Shown here in pieces: positions 26,079 through 33,055 of a DNA stretch of 64,000 bases. The stretch is from an uncultured Sphingomonadaceae bacterium. GTDB lineage: Bacteria > Pseudomonadota > Alphaproteobacteria > Sphingomonadales > Sphingomonadaceae. A model generated the notes under the pieces. It did not search any database and had not been told where the DNA came from. It saw nothing but the letters and a program-made list of their open reading frames with translations. The stretch lies in the NCBI GenBank assembly GCA_947501695.1, contig CANMWO010000001.1, positions 1,178,001-1,242,000 on the forward strand. Direction: 5' to 3'. Position 1 is the stretch's first letter. Each line of letters starts with the position of its first letter. The position numbers and the translations under genes were made by a program.

Positions 26079-26333
26079 TTGGAAACCATTTACGATTGGC
26101 TTACAGTCGCAATTTTTGGCGGTTTGATTGTATTATTTCTGGACCGTTCGGTCGAGGATGATCCACCTGATCATCTGTGGCAATATCTTGTTGCCTCTGT
26201 CGGCTGTGCAGGCGCGAACTATCTTGGCAACGAGGGTTACCAGTTAGCAGCTGTCGCGGTGATCGCAACGGTCATAACCTTCATTATGATGGTGTTAAAA
26301 CCTTTTGATAAGTTCAATCAGCCGAAAGAGTAA
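26079..26333 (+). CDS. XrtV sorting-system accessory protein (small membrane protein)
   Basis: 84 residues with three hydrophobic stretches (WLTVAIFGGLIVLFL, WQYLVASVGCAGANYLG and LAAVAVIATVITFIMMVL) and a charged acidic loop (DRSVEDDPPDHL). It lies between epsD and epsI on the opposite strand. NCBI lists a small family named XrtV sorting system accessory protein in this spot; I match it by size, topology and place, from memory. Likely helps the exosortase complex in the inner membrane. ATG 26079 follows GGAGGG (26068-26073) at five bases. It faces the EpsD start and converges on epsI. Confidence 0.72.
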   Translation: METIYDWLTVAIFGGLIVLFLDRSVEDDPPDHLWQYLVASVGCAGANYLGNEGYQLAAVAVIATVITFIMMVLKPFDKFNQPKE

Positions 26334-26359
26334 GCTATCCTTCGCTGGGAATTAAACTG

Positions 26360-27097
26360 CTAAGCCTTGCTTTTTATACCGCTCAGCAATGATCTTCCCT
26401 GATCATTCATACTCTGGTTCAATTGAGCCGCAAATTTTAACAGATGTGGCATTGCCTCGTCTATCGTTGGCGCGATTAGCGACGCCCTGACCAAAACCCC
26501 ATCGGGAATTACTCCGTCGAGATTGGCCCGAATAACCGCCAGCCTTTGCTCGGCCCAAGTCAATGGAAACTGGTTTCCGATACGGGTCCAATAGAGCACA
26601 TGCTCTGTCCGGTCACGACCAGTGGCTGTGAAGACATTTGCTGATATATTTCCGCCCAAACCATTTTCGATTGCCATAGGACGCGTGGGAGTCAGGCTAT
26701 ATCCGCCAGCGGGATAGCAAATCTCGGGACGATGAACTTGCAACACGCCGTCTTGTGTATTGCTGTAGGCCGTTAGAAACATGATCGCCGGGTCTTCTGG
26801 AGCGGAATATACACGGGTAACAAGGTTGTCATATAGGCGATCAGAGAGAGCGTCAGGTGGTGGGAGTATGACGCCGCTTGATGTTTTAAACTGCCAGGAC
26901 CCTATTGTCTCAGGGATCAACTTTTCGAAATTTTCTTTTTTCACCACCGGAAATATCACTTGCGGGGTGCGAACATAAGCAACACCGGCAGCTACGCAAA
27001 AAGCACCACCCATGATCAAATGACGGCGATTAACCAAAGAAGTCTTTTCCGATGTTTCATCAGTTGCATTAGTTTTTGTCTGTATTTCTGCGGTCAT
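26360..27097 (-). CDS. epsI: Exosortase-associated protein EpsI, V-type
   Basis: 245 residues. After a short cytoplasmic N-terminus comes NRRHLIMGG followed by a hydrophobic stretch, which is a signal anchor or a twin-arginine-like signal. The exported domain carries the EpsI-family core HRPEICYPAGGY with its conserved Cys, and later RTEHVLYWTRIGNQ. EpsI domains are fused to or encoded next to exosortases and are thought to act outside the membrane, either in glycan transfer or in helping sorting. Its start overlaps the xrtV stop (ATGA at 27094-27097), so it is translated with the exosortase. Confidence 0.88.
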   Translation of the reverse strand: MTAEIQTKTNATDETSEKTSLVNRRHLIMGGAFCVAAGVAYVRTPQVIFPVVKKENFEKLIPETIGSWQFKTSSGVILPPPDALSDRLYDNLVTRVYSAPEDPAIMFLTAYSNTQDGVLQVHRPEICYPAGGYSLTPTRPMAIENGLGGNISANVFTATGRDRTEHVLYWTRIGNQFPLTWAEQRLAVIRANLDGVIPDGVLVRASLIAPTIDEAMPHLLKFAAQLNQSMNDQGRSLLSGIKSKA

Positions 27098-27972
27098 GCC
27101 GGATTATCCCTATTTTGAAAGCGACGCCATAATGGTTCCAACACACTGTCGATCGCAAAAATCGTAAGCACAGCTATCATGAACATGGTGATCCCAGCAA
27201 AATTGTGCATGAATCCCTGGGCTGCAGACTCTCCGTAATAAAATGTCAACAAAATCAATATGATAACTCGAATGAAATTAGCAATAATCGCTACAGGGAT
27301 AATCATCGAACTCAGGAGCAGCGAATAGCGCCAGTTTGCTTGATGGCGAACATATATATAAAATAACGATATCGCTGATAGCGAGACCAAAGAGTTAAGT
27401 CCCGAACAGGCCGCAGCAACCAGCAGTTGATACTGTCCAATTTGGATCATCACGCCTGCACCCCCAATTGGATATCCCAAAATATGAAGGAAACTGATAG
27501 CCGCCTGCGAAATCAAAATCTTTAGCGGCTGGGTAATAAGCGCTATGAGCGTATCAGGTGGCGGAAACACGAACAGCATATAGAATAGAGGAAACCACAT
27601 CAGTTTCATGGCTGCGCGACCGACCAGACTGTAAAGTGCGATCAGCACCAAACTATACATTAGATAGCCTTCAATCTCTACAATTTGCGTAATTCTGGCG
27701 AATAGGAAAAGTGGCAAACATACACCCGCAAGTATTAATATCGGCAATGTCGGAGCCGGTTTCATAACCGGTTGTGCTACCAACCATCGTCTGCGCAGCA
27801 GCCATAGACCTGTAAACAATACGATAGGGCCATGTGCCCCTGTCTCTTGCGACCAGCTCTCTTTCGACACGAACATCATCGTAGGAATAATGATCGCCGC
27901 CAATCCCAAGGCCAGCAAGATTCTGGAAGGATTCATATGGGGCATGGAAAACCGGGCGGTTGTACTACTCAT
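27094..27972 (-). CDS. xrtV: Exosortase V (transpeptidase-like membrane protease)
   Basis: 292 residues with about eight membrane segments. The exosortase triad is intact: Cys189 in VAAACSGLNS, Arg235 in NFIRVIILIL and His256 in GFMHNFAGIT. The enzyme cuts PEP-CTERM proteins near the membrane segment and transfers or releases them at the cell surface. The two substrates visible here carry PEPxxWA signals, the class linked to V-type exosortases in sphingomonads. The gene leads the operon xrtV-epsI, faces sleB divergently across a 416-base region, and lies beside epsD and the small accessory gene. It is a separate protein from EpsI, unlike fused exosortase-EpsI proteins. Confidence 0.9.
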   Translation of the reverse strand: MSSTTARFSMPHMNPSRILLALGLAAIIIPTMMFVSKESWSQETGAHGPIVLFTGLWLLRRRWLVAQPVMKPAPTLPILILAGVCLPLFLFARITQIVEIEGYLMYSLVLIALYSLVGRAAMKLMWFPLFYMLFVFPPPDTLIALITQPLKILISQAAISFLHILGYPIGGAGVMIQIGQYQLLVAAACSGLNSLVSLSAISLFYIYVRHQANWRYSLLLSSMIIPVAIIANFIRVIILILLTFYYGESAAQGFMHNFAGITMFMIAVLTIFAIDSVLEPLWRRFQNRDNPA

Positions 27973-28388
27973 GTTTTTTAATCTCTGACGCTGTTACCGT
28001 ATAAATCTTAGTGAAACTGAACCACTCGAGCAATAATTTAGAAAACCAAACAAATGGCTATAATATCCTAACCGTTGCATGGGTTACCCTATATCCAGAC
28101 AAAATATTGAAAACTTTACTTCTTTGTAAGATCAGCCCGTATCATATTCTATAAGCTGTTTCCAGAAATACAGGCGTGTACAATTGCCGCAGACGTTTCT
28201 GTGCTGATTCGATACAATTAGGAAGGTAATTGTTTACGATGGATATTATCGTTCGGTACGGTTAAAATCAGTCAAATGTTGTAAATCAATTATAGCCTGT
28301 TTGTTTTCGGCATAATTCGGGTGTAGTTGCCCGCCATAGATTATTGTTGGAGGCTATGCGCGATTGATTTCGCTGATCGTTAGAGCAA
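27973..28388. other. Divergent promoter region between xrtV and sleB
   Basis: 416 bases, AT-rich, no convincing gene. It must hold the promoters for xrtV-epsI and sleB. Noted contents: two tandem dyads (28214-28252), a GTTGTAAATCAATT element at 28279-28292 like those near both PEP-CTERM genes, and GGAGG at 28349-28353 followed two bases later by a three-codon frame (ATG CGC GAT stop) at 28356-28367. Confidence 0.6.
28214..28252. repeat. Two tandem dyads, operator-like
   Basis: ACAATTA (28214-28220) and TAATTGT (28227-28233) form a perfect seven-base inverted repeat around GGAAGG. Immediately after, ACGAT (28236-28240) and ATCGT (28248-28252) form a second one around seven bases. Their centres are about 20 bases apart, close to two helical turns. 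They lie between the divergent xrtV and sleB genes and look like paired binding sites, but no regulator gene is beside them. Confidence 0.45.
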
Positions 28389-29456
28389 ATGAAACTACCG
28401 GATATAGACCAAAAAACTGAAGATGATGGTCGTCCAGGCCGAAACTGGAGAAGACGCTGGCGAACGTTGATGTTGTTTGTCGTACTTTTTTGCGTGATAC
28501 CCGTAGCAGGCCTTTTTCTTTCTTCTACGTCCATCTTTAATCAAGAAAGCGCCTCATCAAATTCAGTTGCTTCAGTTGCTCTTGATCAACAATCAGGGGA
28601 AGCTGTTTCTGCTCTGCCGGGTTTGCCGGATGGTGTTCCCGACATCGCAGACGGACTGAACCTTAGTCTAAGCAGCGAAGATGCAATAAGATTGAATAAT
28701 GCTGTGCCGGATTCAAAGGGCGAAATCGTTTCAGCACGACCGTTTGTTGTTCCTGCTACTGTCAAATCGCAACTTTCACGCAGCACAGCCATTAACTGCC
28801 TGACTTCGGCAATTTATTATGAAGCAGCGACCGAAGCAGAACGCGGTCAACGAGCCGTGGCGCAAGTTGTGTTGAACCGTGTCAGGCATCCGGCTTATCC
28901 GAACAATATATGCGGCGTTGTTTTTCAAGGATCAGAACGTTCCACAGGTTGCCAATTTTCCTTCACCTGCGACGGATCACTTGGCCGCAAGCCCGCACCG
29001 GCAATATGGAAAAGGGCTCAGGGATTTGCAGCGGATGCAATATCGGGAACGGTTGAGAAAAGCGTTGGAACAGCGACGCACTATCACACTATCTGGATAG
29101 TGCCGTATTGGGCAAAAAGTCTCGACAAGGTAAAAACCGTCGGCTCACATATTTTTTACCGCTGGACTGGCTATTGGGGCAAGCGCAATGCGTTTTCGCA
29201 GCAATATGCCGGCGAGGATCTATCAGAAGCGACTGACGAAGAAGGTGAAGGTGACGCCATGTTAGAACTGGTTCTGGACGAACAAGTTTCAGATGAACAA
29301 GCAAGCTTTGTCCCGGAATTAGATCCAATCATTGCTCCAAAATTTGAGCCGACACCCAACGTGGCAACCATCATGCCTGAAACTGCTATTACTGCAGATG
29401 ATAATCAAAGTTCGCTCGCTGCGGACAATAACAACGGCACTCTCTTACTAGACTAA
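28389..29456 (+). CDS. SleB-type cell wall hydrolase
   Basis: 355 residues. A basic N-terminus (RNWRRRWRT) leads into one membrane segment (LMLFVVLFCVIPVAGLFL), then a linker, then the SleB/hydrolase_2 domain from about 137 to 240. The domain shows INCLTSAIYYEAATEAERGQ with catalytic Glu145, VVLNRVRHPAYPNNICGVVF (in part), and a cysteine pair in GCQFSFTCDG. It is a peptidoglycan lytic transglycosylase-like enzyme anchored in the inner membrane and acting in the periplasm. A long acidic tail (residues 270-355) is unusual. The start has only a weak ribosome site, and no better in-frame start exists upstream because a stop lies at 28374. Confidence 0.83.
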   Translation: MKLPDIDQKTEDDGRPGRNWRRRWRTLMLFVVLFCVIPVAGLFLSSTSIFNQESASSNSVASVALDQQSGEAVSALPGLPDGVPDIADGLNLSLSSEDAIRLNNAVPDSKGEIVSARPFVVPATVKSQLSRSTAINCLTSAIYYEAATEAERGQRAVAQVVLNRVRHPAYPNNICGVVFQGSERSTGCQFSFTCDGSLGRKPAPAIWKRAQGFAADAISGTVEKSVGTATHYHTIWIVPYWAKSLDKVKTVGSHIFYRWTGYWGKRNAFSQQYAGEDLSEATDEEGEGDAMLELVLDEQVSDEQASFVPELDPIIAPKFEPTPNVATIMPETAITADDNQSSLAADNNNGTLLLD

Positions 29457-29635
29457 CATCATTCCACGTGACACTGCCACGTAGGGCTTATAAGTGTTTC
29501 AGCTTGAGTAGGCGGAACATCTCAACTAATCTTTTTACAACAGCATGGTTTTGTTCAATTCCTGTAAAAACGGCAGAAAACCCTAGACTTAACCGTCCAG
29601 GGTAGATATCTGCTCATTTTTCAAGGGTTCGTGGT

Positions 29636-30607
29636 ATGACACAAAATACAAGTTCTGGAATGCTTGCGACAATTCGCAGCAATCTCATACCTGTCGCTAT
29701 TGTTTTTGCCTTGTTCATTTTCTTGTTTCTGTTGCCGCAATCCGTATTTTATCGTGGGCTAGTATCAATATTAGCCGAGTGGCAATTTTCATGGTTTGGA
29801 AATTATCTTCCGATTTTGACCGTTATCTTGCCGGTGCTATTACTAACGTTGTTATTGCTCCTGATCCTTTGGTTGATATTTCGTTTTCGAAGTAGAGATA
29901 ACGAGGATGAGCCCGAGTTATCGATAGCGGAACAAGCAAAGAAAGCGCTAAGTAAAGCTCGCGTGGCAATGCTAAGCTTCTTTGCTCTTGCTGCCCTTTC
30001 ATTATTTGCGGTGGTTGTGACGTTGATTTTGATGATCGCATTGCCGAACGAGAGCGGCAAAGTTCAAAATATTAATGTTGGAAGCATTCCATTTACGGAA
30101 CCTAAAGAGGGTAGGGCCGAACTAAACGGTACGCTTGATTGGCAAAAATTGGCTACCATCAAACGTAACTTAGTTTTCGCCAGCCAACGCACATATTTCA
30201 TACCAATTGTCAGTCAAATAGCTGATCGAAAATCCACTCGGTATTTTGTACAAGTGTTTAGGCCTGAATTCGTCTTACCGAGAAATATAATGCCTGGCCG
30301 CATGCCGGAACGCGATCATCTATTGGAGCGAGGATTGATCATACCAACCAAGGATGGCCCAAGCAATTCTGTCAACGGAGTCTTGCGGCAAGATGGCTTG
30401 CCGGAAGAAATTGTTTTGCTTTATGAAAAAGCTGGCTTGGCAGTCCATCCTGACCACTATGTACTCTACCGCAATACATCTGATATGCGTTGGCCATATT
30501 GGGGAGCTGCTTGGGCATTCTTATTGTTCGGCATTTGTGCCCTGTTGATCGGCCTCTTCCAGAAGCGCCAACATAAACGCTTGAAAAACGGTATCGACGG
30601 CTCTTAA
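29636..30607 (+). CDS. Unknown membrane protein next to sleB
   Basis: 323 residues with four strong hydrophobic segments: LIPVAIVFALFIFLFLLPQ, LTVILPVLLLTLLLLLILWL, MLSFFALAALSLFAVVVTLI and WGAAWAFLLFGICALLIGLF. Between the second and third lies a charged cytoplasmic part (RSRDNEDEPELSIAEQAKKA). Between the third and fourth is a soluble periplasmic domain of about 140 residues with YFIPIVSQIADRKSTRYFVQ. I recognise no family. It sits 179 bases after sleB on the same strand and precedes the retropepsin-like gene, so it may belong to the same envelope group. Confidence 0.72.
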   Translation: MTQNTSSGMLATIRSNLIPVAIVFALFIFLFLLPQSVFYRGLVSILAEWQFSWFGNYLPILTVILPVLLLTLLLLLILWLIFRFRSRDNEDEPELSIAEQAKKALSKARVAMLSFFALAALSLFAVVVTLILMIALPNESGKVQNINVGSIPFTEPKEGRAELNGTLDWQKLATIKRNLVFASQRTYFIPIVSQIADRKSTRYFVQVFRPEFVLPRNIMPGRMPERDHLLERGLIIPTKDGPSNSVNGVLRQDGLPEEIVLLYEKAGLAVHPDHYVLYRNTSDMRWPYWGAAWAFLLFGICALLIGLFQKRQHKRLKNGIDGS

Positions 30608-30676
30608 CATTTATTAATGGGCCGTTTACCGTCTCATTGAAGAGTTCTCACATAGCTGTTCCGCTATTGCGGATTG

Positions 30677-31198
30677 ATGTTCACGCAACCTATCAGCATG
30701 CTTTTGAGCAGTTTGACACTTTGCGGAGCTGTGCTTGCTGCAATACAGGTAGCATTTTTTTCAGTAACATCGCCGGTGTCCGCCTTTACAGCATCGGTAG
30801 AATTGGAATCTCCGCAGATTGGCAACGGTGGCGAATTCGATAAATACCTTGTAACACGCGCAACAGACGGGCTGTTCTATATTGACGGATCCATCAACGA
30901 TGTTCCAATAAAATTTGCAATTGATACAGGAGCATCCGTTGTGGTTCTTAACTCGGTCGATGCTGAACGGGTTAACTTGAAGTCCCAGCGACCATCCACG
31001 CATCGCATTCGAACGGCAGCTGGGTATAGCTCAATGAGATGGTCACAAGCTGACGCACTTACAATTGCCGGGAAAAAGCTTGGAAAAATAGATGTGGCTA
31101 TTATGGAAAGTGGCCCGAAAGTTTCACTACTCGGATTAAATGCTATCTCGCGTCTCAGAGCAGTGACGATTAAGCAGGATCAACTTATCATTGAGTAG
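30677..31198 (+). CDS. Retropepsin-like aspartic protease (clan AA), exported
   Basis: 173 residues from ATG 30677; a TTG directly before it is not needed. An N-terminal hydrophobic stretch (LTLCGAVLAAIQVAFFSVTS) is a signal or anchor. The domain is a single retropepsin-type half: FAIDTGASVVVLN with catalytic Asp83, and VSLLGLNAISRL toward the end, as in TIGR02281 clan AA proteases. Such proteins must dimerise to form an active site. A second member is at 44395-45015. It converges on the Pro-rich PEP-CTERM gene and lies close to xrtV and sleB, so processing of envelope proteins is a reasonable guess. Confidence 0.83.
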   Translation: MFTQPISMLLSSLTLCGAVLAAIQVAFFSVTSPVSAFTASVELESPQIGNGGEFDKYLVTRATDGLFYIDGSINDVPIKFAIDTGASVVVLNSVDAERVNLKSQRPSTHRIRTAAGYSSMRWSQADALTIAGKKLGKIDVAIMESGPKVSLLGLNAISRLRAVTIKQDQLIIE

Positions 31199-31205
31199 GA
31201 AATCC

Positions 31206-31226
31206 AGCGTTGCAGCGGCAAACGCT
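31206..31226. terminator. Weak hairpin between convergent genes
   Basis: AGCGTT (31206-31211) pairs with AACGCT (31221-31226) between the stops of the retropepsin-like gene and the PEP-CTERM gene. There is no U-run for either strand, so termination is uncertain. Confidence 0.3.
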
Positions 31227-31903
31227 TAAATAGCAGCGATTTTCCGCCGACCACGACGCAGGGCTGAACCGATTAGAGCAAATCCAAAGATAAACATCGC
31301 CCAGGTCATAGGCTCCGGCACAGCAGACATAACCGGAGGTTCAACCGGAGGATCGTCGACAGGGGGATCATCCGCTGGAGGATCAACAACAGGATCGGGA
31401 TTTAAAGTGCCAGGATTACCAACACCGCCGCCGCCACCAATTCCACCAGGATTACGAGGCGTATTTCGTGGAGAGGTTCCCGCACCACCTGGACCAGGGT
31501 TTAATATACTTCCAGGAACAGTTTGAGCTTCAGCCAACTCTGTTGGCAAGTCACCAAATTCCGGAACAGCGGCAACTGGATTATTTTCGCCAGTTGCTTG
31601 CCGGGCAACGTCTCGAGGATCAGACGGTATAAAACGAGATCTACGACGGCGTTCTGGGGTATTATTATCATAGCCCAGCAATCGATTTAACAAGGCGTCC
31701 GCCCCACCAATAGTAAGATAAGTAACGGGCAATTTTTCTGGGACTGCCGTGAACACAAAGGGCGTCTCAGTTTCAGGCACCCACATGGCCCGATCATTAT
31801 AAGGGAATAGCGACGCCAAACCGACCGCAGAACCAAATAATATAATTGCCGCACGACGCCGGCGATTAGCAGAAGCTATCAATCCGTTCAGATTTTCCGA
31901 CAA
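31226..31903 (-). CDS. PEPxxWA-CTERM sorting-domain protein, Pro/Gly-rich (TTG start)
   Basis: 225 residues. The start is TTG 31903, the only usual start before a stop three codons upstream; AGGG lies about nine bases before it. An N-terminal signal anchor (AAIILFGSAVGLASLF) is followed by a region with arginine pairs (RRRRSRF) and then a low-complexity Gly/Pro/Asn stretch with repeated DPPVDDPP units. The C-terminus is a full exosortase signal: PEPMTW at 196-201, a hydrophobic stretch, then RRGRRK. It should be processed by XrtV and exposed on the surface or in the matrix. No catalytic motif is seen; the Pro-rich part suggests a spacer or a glycan-binding linker. Confidence 0.82.
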   Translation of the reverse strand: MSENLNGLIASANRRRRAAIILFGSAVGLASLFPYNDRAMWVPETETPFVFTAVPEKLPVTYLTIGGADALLNRLLGYDNNTPERRRRSRFIPSDPRDVARQATGENNPVAAVPEFGDLPTELAEAQTVPGSILNPGPGGAGTSPRNTPRNPGGIGGGGGVGNPGTLNPDPVVDPPADDPPVDDPPVEPPVMSAVPEPMTWAMFIFGFALIGSALRRGRRKIAAI

Positions 31904-32233
31904 AATTCAATTCCCTGAGGTGACAAGCCGTGACGGCTTTTTTATGATTAACACTTGGTTTATTAGTCAATTTTTTTCGAATTTGCAATGTCATTTACCA
32001 ATATCGGCGGTTTCAAATGTACTTTGTTGTAAATTCATTGCCAGAGCGATCGGCTCTAGGCCGACATCAATCGAAAACCGCATAATTTAGAACAATAACC
32101 TCACTTTCTAGCATCGAAATGAGGCAAATTATCTTAGCAAAGCAATATTTCCAAAAGGAGTGACATCAATTTTTTCCGTGCATTAACGATTCGGAAACCA
32201 ATTTCGGCGCACACTTCATCCCGGAGATTTCAT
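31904..32233. other. AT-rich divergent region upstream of a PEP-CTERM gene
   Basis: 330 bases between the PEP-CTERM gene (minus) and the first small membrane protein (plus), no gene seen. It holds a GTTGTAAATTCATT element near 32027-32040, a five-base hairpin TCGGC/GCCGA at 32050-32064, an inverted CCTCA/TGAGG pair at 32099-32124, and an isolated AAGGAG at 32155-32160 with no start codon at normal spacing. Confidence 0.55.
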
Positions 32234-32518
32234 ATGCATGCGCGTAAAATTCGATATGACGACTCATTCATTGCTGAAGAACAGCAAATTGATGCGGTCG
32301 AAGCGGTACGAGATAATGATGCAAGCTCACTTTCCGCGAGCTATGTTCCATCTCCAGCGCGGCAATTACAGCAACAATTGGAAGAGCAATTCAGTGCTTC
32401 CGCTACGGTTAAGCCCAGTAAAAAATATAGCGGACTGACAAGTCTATCCATTATCATCGGTAGCTGTTCAATCCTGTGGCTCAGCATGATTACTCTCGGG
32501 CTATTTGCTTTCCAATAG
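32234..32518 (+). CDS. Small C-terminally anchored membrane protein
   Basis: 94 residues. GGAG at 32223-32226 precedes ATG 32234 by seven bases. The first 65 residues are polar and partly Gln/Glu-rich (AEEQQIDAVEAV, RQLQQQLEEQF). The only hydrophobic stretch is at the C-terminus (SLSIIIGSCSILWLSMITLG). That gives a tail-anchored, cytoplasm-facing layout. I recognise no family. It and the next small gene precede the initiating sugar transferase, so they may tune that step. Confidence 0.62.
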   Translation: MHARKIRYDDSFIAEEQQIDAVEAVRDNDASSLSASYVPSPARQLQQQLEEQFSASATVKPSKKYSGLTSLSIIIGSCSILWLSMITLGLFAFQ

Positions 32519-32765
32519 ATCGTTCTGAATCTTACATTGGTGACCTCGAACATCATGACCTAGGTCACATAAATTTACCAAATTGTATAAAAATGCAAAA
32601 TAAATTTGCATGTCGTAGTGCTTTAGATCAGTATTGATTCAAGAGAGGCTTAAAATCTGCATTTAGCTTCTCTAGAACGGGCCGGTTCTTCAGCCGATAT
32701 AAAACGCACAACGCGTGTATGGGCAACCTTGATTGACCGACCTATCATCGAGAGGTCGCGCAATT

Positions 32766-32930
32766 ATGGCAGTATCAATACAACCGTGTGATAATGATAT
32801 CTCTGATAAGGAAACTGTTCCAAATCGGGAAACCAAAGCGGACAAGATTCTGATGGCCCTGTCACGCTATGTCGGTTATCTGGGGCTTTTGGCCGCCCTA
32901 ACAGGCTTGACTTGGCTGATTTTCTTATAA
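32766..32930 (+). CDS. Very small membrane protein (54 residues)
   Basis: 54 residues from ATG 32766, with GAGAGG at 32751-32756. An earlier TTG at 32733 would add eleven residues but has no clear ribosome site. The polar N-terminal half (NDISDKETVPNRETKADKIL) leads into one C-terminal membrane segment (YLGLLAALTGLTWLIFL). Same layout as the 94-residue protein just upstream. No family recognised; small size makes the call less sure, but the ribosome site and the clean tail anchor support a real gene. Confidence 0.5.
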   Translation: MAVSIQPCDNDISDKETVPNRETKADKILMALSRYVGYLGLLAALTGLTWLIFL

Positions 32931-33055
32931 AAATCTAAATATATCATATAATTAGAGGATTTAGGTTAACAAACCATTAGTTTGTGGCCTTCTGTCTCAT
33001 TTTGCTCTATCCAAAAATGGGTTGCACAATTATGTATAGATAGATGGTGCGTTAG

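Noticed and set aside
31206-31226. Intrinsic terminator between retropepsin and PEP-CTERM genes
   Set aside because: A hairpin is present but no U-run follows on either strand, so it is listed only as a weak hairpin.
32155-32172. AAGGAG at 32155-32160 as a ribosome site for a hidden gene
   Set aside because: No ATG, GTG or TTG at usual spacing opens a frame of any length.
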